Shown piece by piece: positions 20,103 through 32,342 of a stretch of 64,000 nucleotides of DNA. The DNA is from Trichuris trichiura. Lineage: Eukaryota; Nematoda; Enoplea; Trichinellida; Trichuridae. The notes below the pieces were generated by a model. It was not told the origin of the DNA. It made no database searches and saw only the letters and a list, made by a program, of their open reading frames with translations. The translations under genes were made by a program, and so were the position numbers. The stretch spans positions 62,001-126,000 of the forward strand of contig JBAJFE010000047.1 of the NCBI GenBank assembly GCA_037903355.1. Reading direction: 5' to 3'. The first letter of the stretch is position 1; each line of letters begins with the position of its first letter.

Positions 20103-20991
20103 TGCGCCCACAGCTGGCCATCTGGGACAGGAGAAAATGCTGTGGCGCGTGCGAGAAAGATTTTACTGGCCGGGATACAGGTCGGACGTGAAACGCTATA
20201 TTCGAACATGCTGGGAACGCAATACGCGCGGTAGCCCTTTACGCAAGGGACGCGCATTGTTACAGCCTCAGGTAGCTACTTACACGTGGCAGAGACTTGT
20301 CGTAGATATTTCAGGACCGCTCCCAACAACCGCCAGCTGGAACCGGTACATTCTTATTGACATGGACGCGTTCTCGAATTTTGCGGAGGCTATTCCTATG
20401 CCAAATCAGGAGGCTACAACTGTCGCAGGAGTCCTGGTGCGGGATGTTTTCTGTAGGAATGGCGTCACGGAGGTATTCCATACCGATCAGGGATCCCAAT
20501 TGTTCCAAAATGTGTGCCAGGAGTTAGGTATTAAGAAGACTCGGACAACACCGTACCACCTATCGGGAAATGGGCAGGCGGAACGAATGAATCGCGCGAT
20601 TTGGGATATGCTTGCGAAGAGTATCATCGCGGAAGAAAGAAATTGGGACATGGTTCTCCCGAAAGTCATGATGGCCTATCGTGCGACTCCTCATAGTTCC
20701 ACGGGTCAATTACCTTATCGCATGTTTGGGCGTCAGTGTCGGTTGCCAGAAGATATTATAGACCGCGATTCGACGCCAACGAGAGCGCCAAAACGTTACA
20801 TCGAACAATTGATCCGAGCTCTGGACGAAGTGAATGGCAAGGTACAAAGCAGAATCGCCAAAGAAGCCGCCCGGCAAAAGCGGTATTATGATCGTGGTGC
20901 GACCCCACAGCAGTTCAAAGTTGGCGACCTTGTGTTCTTGTTTCTACCCCGCGTCTTGCAGGGACGAAACAAAAAGTTCCGAAAGCCATGA
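19999..20991 (+). pseudogene. gypsy integrase, frame-shifted and truncated
   Basis: The sequence is continuous with pol after a shift of one base near 20,045. The zinc-binding HHCC region starts normally (HLCH ... AGHLG), but the last cysteine appears as Arg (TCWERNTRG, codon CGC in place of TGC). The catalytic D, D and E are seen in VVDISGP, FHTDQGSQ and NGQAERMNR. The frame stops at TGA after KFRKP, where the family has Trp followed by VGPY; the continuation VGPYV ... VTYRIQ is present downstream in two frames. Enzyme activity is not expected. Confidence 0.88.
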
Positions 20992-21442
20992 GTCGGTCCG
21001 TACGTGTGATAATCAGTCAACTATCACCCGTAACCTATCGCATCCAGCGTTGCAGTTACAGAAGGGATGTCCAAGTCGTCCACGCGGATCGTCTGAAGTC
21101 CTGCCGCGGCGACATTCGCTTCCAAGGGGAGAAGTTACGAAGCCCGCTCACCGACCAGAGAACACGGCGTGCCGGTCGAGATCATGGGCCGCTGCAAGGA
21201 ATAGGCCCCAGTCATCAGCACAACGCATATCAGCCACCTCGAATGATTTTAGTAGATTATCGAAACGATTCAGGAAGTTTGGACGAACAGCAACAGCTCT
21301 TTTCCTCTACGTCTCAACTGCCGGCGCCTGACCCCCGAAAGCGATCTCCACGTATGCCAGGCCGTTTTCGCGATTTTGTACTTTTCTCAGTGCGCGTATT
21401 CCGCAAGTCACGTGGACGTGATCTCTCTTGGACGGATGGCAA

Positions 21443-21590
21443 TGTAACGGACGTCGCCAGGCCAGACATACACAGAACTTGAACATCACATCGAAGCGAG
21501 GTGTGTATGTGTGTAAGCTGGCGAGTGGGGTTGCGTGTCTGCTTGTGGAGTCGCGTACATTAAACTGTTAACGAGCGAGCGAGTGTTACA
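21443..21590 (+). repeat. 3' LTR
   Basis: 148 bp, TGTAAC to GTTACA. It aligns with the 5' LTR apart from scattered substitutions, a GAGC duplication near the end and the absent GT expansion. Followed by TTATCTCTG, which has no counterpart at the block B site. Confidence 0.85.
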
Positions 21591-22109
21591 TTATCTCTGT
21601 TTGCGTATTCCAACCGTAATCATAGTCTGTCTGTGAAAGTTTATACGGTGCGGAAGCTTGAACTTAGGTCTCACTTCCTGCAGATAACCTATCGTGGCAC
21701 CACCAAATGCAGGTCCCTTTCCGAAGAAATGCGTACTATCATGTTCTGCTTTTACTGGCAAGCATACTAGCAGTCTGATTAAGCTTTCAGTTAAAATCTA
21801 AGCCTTATGTTACGGCCTACGCAGTGGTAAAACGGAGATGGCCACAAGCTGTCTGTAAGAAGCTCGCGAGTTATACGTGCGTTTTGAAAAACTACACGAA
21901 ATGCCAGCTGGCATGGTTGCAATGATTGGCCATTTTTAGTCCAGGCCAACATGGGCTACCGTGATCTTTAAGCAACAGGTGAGTCGGCAAAGGGTCGAAA
22001 TAAAAGCGAAAGGATAGTTGGGCGAATAAATTTGAACTATTCGTAAAATCTTATGCTGTATATAGGCGGAGGCAGTTTCTAAATGTCACTGTTAAGCAGT
22101 TTTTCGATA
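21591..22109. other. non-coding stretch
   Basis: I see no gene, RNA or repeat that I can name here. Confidence 0.5.
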
Positions 22110-22324
22110 TTGTCTCTTAGCTGTCATATTGTAGGCACGCTGGCCATCCTTTCCTGCCTGTACCTAAACCTAAGCATAAATATGAGGCTACATTTTGGCT
22201 TAAACTTAAATAATGGCACGACGGGATGGTCGGAGTGCTCGCCAGTATGAGCAAAAACGGATAGCCGGCATGCTTGCCAAAAAGGAACCTGCATTTCACA
22301 GTCGATGGGACAGCTAAGAGACAA
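22110..22324. mobile_element. MITE copy with perfect 16-bp inverted ends
   Basis: TTGTCTCTTAGCTGTC at 22,110-22,125 is exactly repeated in inverted form at 22,309-22,324. The interior has the family core (TACCTAAACCTAAGCATAA, GGCTTAAACTTAAATAA, GGAACCTGCATTTC). No coding capacity. Confidence 0.8.
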
Positions 22325-23010
22325 GCTGGTGGTATTCTTCTATTTCAGCGTTTTGGGGCTATTGTTTTGCCATCGTTAGCAAATTAAAAGTCATTGCGAT
22401 TTTAATAAGCTGTCGATAGAGCTAAGTTGCGAAATAAATAATTGCCGCATTTAACGGTGTATGAGACGATAACCAAAAGCTATAAAGTAAATTTTAGCAG
22501 AAAAGATCGTCTTATAGGCCAATAATAATATTCTCTCGCAAGGTTTTGTTTCATTCTTTTGGTGATAGAATAGTGGGAATGCCAGTGGTGTTGCCTGCTC
22601 CATCATTGCTCAGCTTGGCTCTACGTAGAGCTACACTCAAAGGCTAGCAGTGGGATGTTTTTCTCTAGTTAATTCATCGTTGACACGTATGTCTCCTGAT
22701 ACCGTGTAGGCATGCTATCGTACAGGCTATTTTCCTCCTTAATTCAGACACAAGCTCAACCGTAACCGGTCGAATCTTGTTGTGTAAAACAATACCACGG
22801 CAAAAACGTTAGAAACTGAGTTACTCCTTGCACATTAATTAGTGCTCATGCTTTCTTCGACTGCCTGCAATTTGTGGGCATAAAAAATCGAAGAAACCAA
22901 ATGCTAACGGCGAGGACATGTGCGTCCCGACGGTTTTCTTCAATTGCGGTTCAACAACGAGTTTTTCGTAAATAAACAATGAGAGCACACGAAGCTATTA
23001 TTTAAAATTA
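22325..23010. other. non-coding stretch
   Basis: No supported feature is seen. Confidence 0.5.
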
Positions 23011-24680
23011 TATCTTAAATTAGCAAAGGAACTTTGTTTTAATGATAAGTAGGTCACCTTCATTACGGTAGGAAAACTCTTAGTGCTATCGTTATTCTGG
23101 GTGATGGCGTTGGTTTACCTCAGAGGTGGAACTGTGGTCCAGCAAGCTTAATTAAATGGTTTAGCAAAGCGTCTATTCCATATGCAGAGCAGTTGTACCT
23201 CTCCAAGATTGCGTGGCATCTTTGAATCGCGCGTTTTCATGCCTCAGTACAAAAGCGAGCACTCCCAGTGTGCAGGTTCGTCTGTGAAGACGCTAAAATC
23301 ATGGATGTAAACGTCCTACTTGCTTAACTATTTCACATCTTTTCTACGATATCTAATAACGTGGTTCTCCGTTTGGCAAGGACGTATGCCGACCTTAATA
23401 GTGAACAATGAATGATATGGACGTATGAGCTGACGAGCAGAAAAGTCACTTCAAGAAGGCTCCGCACGCACGTTTTCTCTGCATGGTTCTACGAATGCGC
23501 CCGTTACCAGACATCCTGTCTTCGACGATATTAATAATTGAAAGATATGGTTTCCCGGATAGCGTGCTTTGGCAGGCAGATGATCCACTCGCCATCCATA
23601 ATTCAAGATGAATCCACTTGTTGAAATTTATCGTCCCATGCATTGGTCACAATGTGCTGGCGACGCATGGAGGTGTTTTGGTACATTATTCTTTGCTAGA
23701 TGGAAATAAACTCTGAAAGTCTCATCCTGTTGGTAAATATATTTCTGCGAAGCTACGAAGTCTGATAGAAACGCTGGAGTGACTTCCTTTAGTGGAAAAA
23801 CTTCAGGTATAACTTGCTGCGCAGTGGCGCATTCGCGTAAAGATATTTTCACGAAGACTTGGGCAGTCATTGAGCAACTGCTGCGAGCGGAACAGGTTTC
23901 AACATAGGCTGCTATGCCCTATGCCAAAATGTTTAAGAAAATTTGTGAAAGATATGAGCAACAGAACATGGAAGAGCCCTGAGCATTGTTTTCTGCATTT
24001 CGTAGCCTATGGATCAAGATATCTTCATAAAGATATGAGAAGCAGAGCTTTCTAAGCCCTCTTTGACATGCGTTACGGAATTTTTATGAAGGCATAGGCT
24101 CTTTAGCCAATTTTCGAACCGAGCACAGTACACTGAAATGCTTCCAGCAGCAAAACCTAATCTGTCACGTGCCATCTGGCTGGAATTTTCTTCCCAAAAA
24201 TGTAAGGGGACAGCATGGAAGAGCGGCTCGACCTGATCGATGCACCCTGTACTACGCGGATGAAAATATTTTCATGAAGATATGATGGTCAGAGGACAGA
24301 AGACGTCCCGGCCCAATCTACTTTGCTTTATACCATTTGAGTTAAGATAATCCTGACGATATGAGCGCCAGGGTAACTTCGAGAATCTTCCAGCAGAGTC
24401 TACTGCGCCGCGTATCGTACAGATGAAACTATTGTCATGAATTTACGCTGGGCACATCACGGAAAAGCATCCAGCAAGATTTGTTGTTCCCCATTCGATA
24501 GGGATAAAAATATTTCAGTGTATATATGAAAGCTAAATCACGGTGGACGTTCGGATATAATTTGCGCTGCACTTTGTGAAATGCGTCAAGGTATTTCCGT
24601 GAACATATGAGCTCTTGCGCTAACGTTGAACTAATGATTGTGCATATTTAATGCGTCTAGCAAAATTCGTTCTGCCCCAT
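23011..24680. repeat. degenerate repeat region, copy 1
   Basis: The first part (about 23,020-23,240) resembles 25,545-25,780: AAC/AAGTTTGYTTTAATGATA, later AAAGCRKYTATTC and GCCATCTTTRGA. From about 23,840 to 24,640 a unit of roughly 80 bp recurs in weakly conserved form, marked by AATATTTTCATGAAGATATGAG and CCAGCAARATYTGCTGTGCC. Anchor spacings are about 79-87 bp. No open frame is kept across units. Confidence 0.55.
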
Positions 24681-25540
24681 ACCATTTGTTGTTGTTGTAC
24701 CTTTTTTTTACAACCCCGATTGGTTGATCGAAGAGAAGTTAACTCGTGTACCGTATTTTGCCTAATAAATCGCTCTCGTTCATCCGTTGGCAGAGCAGTT
24801 CCTTAGCGTAATTACAGATAGTACGAGACAAAGAAAGAGAAAAGCAGCGAGCGATTCTCAATCAAGAGAATGTGGGCTAATAACATAAAGGAGCAAGTAA
24901 AGCTGACGTCAGCTGAGATGTCAACAAAAATCCTGTTTGCTTTTGCATAACTTTACTTTTAGATGAGATGATTGAAAAAAGCGTGAATATCAAACAAGCT
25001 CGCGTAATTTTCAGAGCCAACGTGGTTGTAGCTCGAAAGTGGCGATATTTTAGTCTTCCTGAAAAGTCTGCAAGCTTTTAAGCTTCACTCGACTTCGCGT
25101 GATCAACGTTTCATTCTTTTCCGCTTTTCTGCGCACTGTTCCCGGCTGAGTGGGCGACAAAAATGCGCTCACAACTTTTTACGACCTTATGCGGTATCAG
25201 AAACGCGAAAAACTACACGATGGTAGCGAGAAAACGTATATCATTAAAGTTTTGCTTACTGTGCATTTCAGATTGAACAATGAGTTGATCTTGTCTAAGT
25301 TTCCAGCGTAAGAAAATGCATTTTTGTTGTGGAGGCTAGCGCTGCAGGATGAATTACGCAAGATCAGAAGAGATGCTTCCCCTGTAGTCTGAAAGTCATC
25401 TTACGTTCCCTGCTTAGTGTTGTCGTTTAATTGCTGTCGTGCTCTACGTTAACCCCTGTCTGCGGATTTGCTTACCAATAAACCAGTACGCGTTAAGGCG
25501 GAATTCCTCCAGGCTATCTCTAGGTCCCAGAAATACAACA
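24681..25540. other. non-coding stretch
   Basis: No supported gene or repeat is recognised. Confidence 0.5.
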
Positions 25541-27030
25541 ACTTTAAATATCAAGAAGAAAGTTTGCTTTAATGATAGGTAAGTTGTTTCGGATACGATA
25601 AGAAAACACTTGCTTATACTTTAAATCGCTACTGTTGGCGAGCTGTTTGATTTGATTCGTGGATGCAGCAGTCTGGCGAGTAGTTTGGCTGTACACTTTA
25701 AAGCAGCGTTTATTCGGTGTAACGTAAACTTGCACCGGCTAAAGAAGGCGTGCCATCTTTAGAGCTTGCGTTTCAGTGCCTGCATGGGCAAGGTGTGCAG
25801 TCGCAGTGGCCGAAGCGTTCAGACACGTCAGCGAGAACAATGAAGACATGGTTAGATGCTCGCCACTCGTATTGCCTATGATACCGTTATCATCTCGAGC
25901 TTGAGGATGGCGAAAGCCGATTTCGACATTGGTGGTAAATAACGATATCTAACTGCTTGCGGAGGAAGATATTTTAATGTCCATTGCGTCGGCAATCTGC
26001 AGCAGCTGATGTCGTGGAGCTCGTCGACAAAGGCATAAAAAGAAATGCGGTTGAAGCGCCCGCAGAATGGCACCAAAGCACGCTGTGTGCCGCAACATTC
26101 ACGTCAAAGTTAGCTTGAAACAAATGAAAATATTATCTCAGGCCGCAGATGGAACAGCTTCCAGCAACGTCTGCTGTGTGGAGTGCTGTATGAATGAAGA
26201 TATGACTGTTCCGAGTTGGCCTGGACATCTTGCTCAGCGCCGTGTACTCGATACCTCGCACGAAGGTCTCAGCTAGGATTGCTACGGACAGGTTTCGGCC
26301 TCCGCGTTCTTCTTTTTCCCAGTTTATTACTAGAGCCAAGACATGAAAATGCACCTGGCACTAACATTAAGTGTTACCATGTTACCAATGCTGATTGTAT
26401 CGGCATATGCTTGAAACTTCTAGGAACTCCGGTGAAGGCGGCGTCCCAAGTTGCACAGAAAAGACTACATGGCTAGATTCGTTTGCACCTGCTTATCAAA
26501 TTTTCAAGGAAAGCGCACTAATGAGCAAAAGGCTGCAACTAATGCGCAAAGACCGTCTCCAAGTAGCAGAACCAAAGCGAATTACAGCATCTAAACAAAT
26601 ACAAACAAGCTTCTCACCACCGTGATGCAAACCCCAAAAACACGAACCGCCGAACTTCTTGAACCTGCTGCTTTTCGCAACTGCTTCGCCTTTGCTAATG
26701 CGGCACGCTCATACTTTGAAGAAAGTGGAGTACCCTTTTGCCTCCCAAAAGTATGGAATATACCAGCAAGGGATCAGTCAGGAATGTTATCAAGAACAAC
26801 TTGAGCACGCTATAACGAACGTGAGGAAAGAACAATATGACAACGGAGTGAATATGCCCATAGCGCTCCTAGCTGTGAGTGACGATCCACAGTTTAGCTA
26901 ACGATATTCTAATGAAGATATGAATGCCTGTGTGTCGACGAGCTTCCCGCACAGCATGCTGTACCGCACATCATTTGTGGGATGATATTTTTTTCGATGA
27001 AGATATAACCCGCCGTCGTCGAAAGTGTTC
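25541..27030. repeat. degenerate repeat region, copy 2
   Basis: Starts with sequence related to 23,020 onward and again carries the GAAGATATGA-type anchors (about 25,966, 26,197, 26,913 and 26,999). The spacings are multiples of about 80 bp. The middle (26,240-26,870) has lost clear anchors. Non-coding by inspection. Confidence 0.5.
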
Positions 27031-27495
27031 CCGAATGACAAGCGAATGAAAAGATCCTGACATTAGCTGCTACGCCGAATATCATTCATTGTTGTCGTAA
27101 ATTTGTTTTGTGTGCTTCCTGATTAACTCAGTTTGATACAAATGCCTCTCATTGGAAATGAAGAAAAAAAGAAAACTAAGTTGAGTGCAAGCGGGCACGA
27201 AGAAAAGGCGGACAACGAAAGAGAAGAAAGAAGACGGAGTGGCGGGAAGGAGAAGGGTTTAAAACCTGTTTGTTTAAAACAGACGGCTATATGTCGTTTT
27301 GTTTGCTCGTTGCTCCTCTTTTGTTAGTGCGCAGCCGTCGTGGAAGGTCGGTTGGGTGCTCCCTGCGAATTGTGACTGACTAGGTAGGACCAAGACCCGA
27401 CGGTTCAAGAGAAAGCTGACGGCTGCAGTCTCTGCCAAGGTTGGTCGGATGGAGCAGCTTGCTGACATAATGACCCCACCGACGGCGGCCACAAA

Positions 27496-27537
27496 GTGCT
27501 CTGATGACGGGTCACGGCAAGGCCGAAAGCTTCGCAT
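27496..27537 (+). ncRNA. hammerhead-like motif of a divergent PLE tail
   Basis: GTGC, then CTGATGA (27501-27507), a spacer, GGCC-containing loop, GAAA (27525-27528), AGCT palindrome, TTC, and GCAT able to pair with GTGC. An imperfect AACGTT/AATGTT hairpin follows at about 27,542. Stem II is poor, so this is weaker than the other copies. No PLE coding sequence lies upstream. Confidence 0.35.
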
Positions 27538-27811
27538 AATAACGTTCATACAATAAATGTTAATAAAAACAGGCAGAAATCCCGCTACAAAAAAACTGGA
27601 AAAGAAAAGAAAAAAGAAAACTGGATTGCTGACTGTAGTTTCACAGCTCCAGTACACGAAACTCTTTATTCAAGCTAACCCGGACAGACACAACAACAAC
27701 GACCTCCAAAAACCCCCAGTAGTACGCTTATATCGCAATTGCCGACGCACTTCTCGACCGCGCCAGCTTCTGCCTGCGCTGCGTGACTTACCCTATCAAC
27801 TCTGCCAGCCG

Positions 27812-27857
27812 CTCGGCCATCTGCTCGGCCATCTGCTCAGCCATCTGCTCAGCCACC
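27812..27857 (+). repeat. 12-bp minisatellite
   Basis: CTCGGCCATCTG and its variant with CTCAG recur almost four times in tandem. Confidence 0.85.
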
Positions 27858-27869
27858 CACTCTCTTCTG

Positions 27870-28450
27870 TCCTGCAGTAGGGAGCGCATCACTCTAAAGC
27901 ACACTGACATTATAAATGCCAGCAGGACATGTGCCGCTGGCTTTGCTTGCCTGATTGCGTCCTATCGGACAATCTGTAATCACCTTTTTTTATGTTTCGA
28001 TCTGACAGCGATGTTGGTTTTCTGTTTGTTATTGCTATAATAAAATGTTGCTCTTTGCTTGCTCAGGTTTGCCAGCCAGCTTCCAATGAATTTAACGCGT
28101 TAACTTATAAAAACTTGCGTTAGTTCGACAGGTATGCTATAAGAGACCTTCTTTCCAGGTTCAACTAATGCTTCAGCGTTCTGTTCCTTGTTGCGACCTC
28201 TCCTATGCTATAGGAAACGCAAACAAAAAAGTTACTCTTGAGATCTTAGCAAAATTATCCCTCGGTTTTTTTCAAACAGACATCCGAATTTTAAAATGCA
28301 ATTTTTCGTCTGAGAACGAATGGTGGCGTTAACACAACAAAAACTTGATCATTAGAAGAAAATATTAGGTGGGGCAGTTTCAGAACGAAAAATTATGATA
28401 ATGTTTTCTTTGCCTATCGGTTTCGCTTAGTCCGCGAGAATTCTAAGTTG
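27870..28450. other. non-coding stretch
   Basis: Only short frames without conserved features; nothing can be supported. Confidence 0.5.
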
Positions 28451-28681
28451 GGATCTTGTCTCCTAAGCGCCCCACTGTCATACTGTATGTTTTCCGGCTA
28501 TTCTGTCTTGCCTCTACCTAAATGTAAGCCTAAACATAAGGCTTATGTCTTGGCTTAGCTTTAGCTAAGGGCAAAAAAGTGATTGGCACACTGTCCAGTT
28601 AAGGCTCAACAGGTTTGGGACTTGCTTGCCAGATAAGAACCTGCAATTCTCAGACGATGTGACGCCTAAGGCAGAAGATCG
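28451..28681. mobile_element. MITE copy next to block B
   Basis: Left end GGATCTTGTCTCCTAAGCGC; the right end is degenerate (GCCTAAGGCAGAAGATC). The interior is close to the family core (AAGCCTAAACATAAGGCTTA, GAACCTGCAATTCTCAGACG). It lies about 70 bp before the left edge of block B. Confidence 0.7.
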
Positions 28682-30367
28682 CAGGGTTGTACTCTTTCGA
28701 GCGGCTCGTGCATCAATCAGAGCTCAGTTGCACATAAACCATATAAATACAACAAAACGTCTTTTTTTTAAAAATCTGTCATCACCACAAACTACCAAAG
28801 AAACAGGTAACGCGAGCAAAATCACGCTTGAAGCAATAAGCCAAGAAAATGACTCAAGAAGATAGCGATTTTCAAGTAGCAATAACTGCTCGCAACACCA
28901 ACTGTCCTGTAATACTAAAGTATAGACTTCTACTAAAGTAAAAGTTGTTTGCTCAGAGAGCGATTTACAAAACCGCGAAAACAATGGCAGGCCAAAGGCG
29001 CTGTCATAGGAAAAACCGAAGCTGGTCCTTCTAAGAAGCAATGCACTTACACCTTTCACATTGTTCGTCATACTGTGAGCCAATTCTCCTCACCAAATTC
29101 CCATAATCGAGCTTTACTGTAAGGACAAATGCTAATTTTGGTTTGAGATGACTTGCTGCTTTGGACGGCACTACCCTGCTGGGATGCAAAACATATTAGT
29201 ATATTACAATAATAAACGCCAGGTTTTTTGAAATGGCAAGAGTTTAGAAATCATTAATAAAAGATTGCTGACTCTCACAAAGAATTAAAAAAAGAGCTTT
29301 GGGTAACACTGATTTGCTGTAACACTCGTATTAATTATACTTGCACAGTCTGAACTGTAGCTTTGAAGAAGATGAACAAAGCATTTTCGAAACGTTACAG
29401 TGCAACTATTTTTGAAAAGAAATGCTGGGCGTTATGTTACACTTTCACCTGAGCCTAAGTACATTACTTATGTTCAGAGTTAAATTTTCGTTAGAGCAAA
29501 ACGGGATGCCCGGTAAAACTACGGTAACACGGTTCGGGGTTTCTGTTGCAAATCATTCTTTATGTAAGCTTTAGACAGAATGTAAACCTCATGCTTAACC
29601 TTAAGCTTAGGTAAAGGCACTAAGGGAGAGCCGGCATGCTTGCCAGCTAAGGCTCGTCAGGATGGTCTGCATTTTTTCTCGAATTTTCGTTTTGCTTGTC
29701 AGCCGTTTTTTGTTTGCTTGGTTTCGGCTAACACGACCAGCAATTCTTTTCAAATCTGACTCATTAGCTGCAGCTGGCGGTTAAATCCGAATGCAGAATA
29801 ACGCACAGTGCATAACTAATTAAAAAGCAGAAAAAATAACCATGAATACAAACTAAAAGCTGACATATTTGATATGCTTAATCGCGTACGTACTCGAGCG
29901 ATGCAGTAACAGGGAATTCGCAAATAAATGATAAGTTTAGCCCTTTCCGTGCAAATGCTGACGTTAACCTGCAAATCAGTTTACTGTCCTGCTTCTAATA
30001 GTTAACAAGTGAGTAGGCAGTGGTTAGTGAAGGGCGGCTTGGAGCTGTTTGTGTGTGCAGCCTAACTATGGGCTGCATAAAGAACAGTTCTAAGCAGCCG
30101 AGTGTATGCAAGGCAAGGTAAGTCGATCTTTTTCTGTTATTAGCGCAGCAGTATTCTAAAAACCCTTTCGGCGTTTCGTAGCACGCGAATAAGCTATATT
30201 TGGTGTAAAAAACTCCCTTTTGTTCACGTGCTCTACCACGCGCCGATACCGCGTTCCGACTTGACGTCGTTGGCCGCATCGTTCAGTTAATGTGTCGTGC
30301 ATATTTTTTGAGCGTTTTCTGCGTTATTGTTGCATACATAATCTTAAAATCATTGATCGTTGGCGAC

Positions 30368-30702
30368 ATGAATATTTGCACGTTTTCACTGGCAGCTATT
30401 TGTTTGTTTGAAGAGAGCGTTGCGCGAACTTGTTTAGCGTGTAGAGTACGGTATATTGTTAAATGTAGGCAGGTATGTTATTTTATAAATTGTATGTTTG
30501 GGAGCCGGTAGTAGAGTGTGATAACTTCATATGTTCTGTCATTGCTACCACGGATAGGGTAATATCGTTTTTTGCTTCTTCGAAACATGTACAAGTTAGC
30601 GTTGAGGCGCTTAGATTCCTTGTGTTTGAAAATAGAGTTTTGTAACCAGAAAACATCCTTCAGAGCTACCTAGCAGAAAATTGTTTAGAATACGCGGAGT
30701 AA
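30368..30702 (+). CDS. possible small secreted peptide, block B copy
   Basis: Exon 1 30368-30472 and exon 2 30664-30702, with the same donor (CAG|GTATGT) and CTTCAG acceptor as the block A copy. Two residues differ (Leu to Ser in the signal peptide, Thr to Asn in exon 2) and one cysteine codon has a silent change. As speculative as its partner at 2782. Confidence 0.28.
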
Positions 30703-32342
30703 TAGCCAACCGGTCTTCCCAATGCGTGAGACATTTGTCAAAATAATGCCAGTCAGTCAAGGTTCTGCGTTGCGTGAAGCTCCTGCTAGAAATTCAGGAT
30801 AACTTTCCAGGCTGATTACATGGTTAAGTTGGCCCAATTTTAACAACCCTGTTGGACTACTGATATTCAACATAAAGCTGAACTCTTTATGGCGACTGCT
30901 TGGTTAGGTTGTATTTTGGTTGCTTGTGCAGCTGATTGGTCCAATGAAGAGTAATTCCAGAGATGATACTGAAGAAGCTTAGTCTTATATGTTTTCTAGA
31001 AAGCAGCGGCGAAAGAAAGATGGCGGAACATTTTAGCATTAGCATGGCCACTGTAAGCAACATCAAAAGAACTAAGCACGTGTATCTGCGGTGATATAAT
31101 AAGGAAAAAAGGAAACGGAAATGCATAGTAGAGAAGTTGGGACACTCGCCTTGAAGAATTCAGAGGGGCCGTGTTAACTGATTCAGACAAGTAATAACAG
31201 TTAACTGACGAATCCTCGGGCCAGTGATCCAAGAAGTTGATTGGAAATTCGCGCGGCAATTTACGCTGGCAAATTTTCAAGTGTCAAGTGATTGGGCGGA
31301 GAAATTTATAGAATGCGGCACGAGATTTCCCATAAAGTATTGAAGTGTGAACTCAAGAAAATTGCAGCTAGACCCATCGGAGGTGACGATTTTAACGTTG
31401 CTGAGTGCAGAGTCTGTTTCCCGCCAATGCTTGACTCTTAGCAAAGTCGCAAGTATTCAAGAAATTGAAGCCCCAACGCGTACCGTTTAACTGGAAATCA
31501 ACTAAATGCGCGTGAATGACTGAGCCCCTTTTTGGGGAAAGCATACGTGATATCGACCGAGACCTTAAAAGAAGACTCTTTTGGGGAGTTTCACCTCAGG
31601 CCTTGGCAAACAAGTTCCCGCTGATTTTTTGTCATAGCATCCGTTATTTTGATTGACAGGTTTTTTTGACAAGTGATCGGTCATTCATATTCGACCTTTT
31701 AGACAAAGGGTCGTATATGTGCGCATATGAACTCTGCGCCCGCTCATAACTGAGCTTACAGTTATCATCTATAGAGGTCACGCACCTTTATCATCGAACT
31801 TTAACAGCCATTTCGCATGCTTATAGCTGCAGGAGCGTGCACCCACTGAGCGAGCGGTTATCATCGATTGCGCTTACAGTTATCACCGGTAGAGGTAATG
31901 CAACGTTCTCATCGAACTTCAAGAGCTGTGATTTTCGGTCTTTCGCTGCAGCAGATAGAGAAGCGTAACGCAGCATGTTAACTGATAATAACCACTGGGG
32001 ATGACGTGAATCGTTCTTTCGCCGAAACGCTGATCTGTTTGTGTCTCCATTCGTTTCGTGTTTGTAAAAAATAGAGGGCAGTGCAATCTAGGCTTTGGCA
32101 TTTGAAGTGGGATGAAGTTGTTTTTTCGGACCACTGTGCTTCGTTAGTTCGTACGTAGCAATGGCGTACTGGGATAGTACGAACACACTTGTTTTTTTCA
32201 GTTTCGTCTAAATTTGTCCCTGCTAATCGCGTGTCGCTCTCTATTGCGCTCTCAGTAGCAACTGATAGAATCATGTGACTAACGAAGAATAAGTTTCCTT
32301 AACGAGGGAATTTTTTAGTTTGGTGTATTGTGCATGCCAGCT

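Larger units (their letters stand above)
16435..21590 (+). mobile_element. gypsy-type LTR retrotransposon, inactive
   Basis: Flanking repeats (16,435-16,644 and 21,443-21,590) both start TGTAACGGACGTCGCCAG and end GAGTGTTACA. Between them lie gag, protease, reverse transcriptase, RNase H and integrase in gypsy order. There is no envelope frame. A frame break before integrase and a stop near its C-terminus make it non-functional. The four bases before (TAAG) and after (TTAT) do not form a target duplication. The left flank matches block B, while the right flank is unrelated to it. Confidence 0.92.

Noticed and set aside
20834..21482. Frames after the integrase as a possible envelope gene
   Set aside because: They are the out-of-frame end of the integrase (VVISQLSPVTYRIQ, VVHADRLKSC) and sequence leading to the 3' LTR; no signal peptide, cleavage site or membrane anchor.
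23840..24640. 80-bp periodic region as a CRISPR array
   Set aside because: Units are degenerate throughout without a constant repeat and unique spacers, and the DNA is animal.
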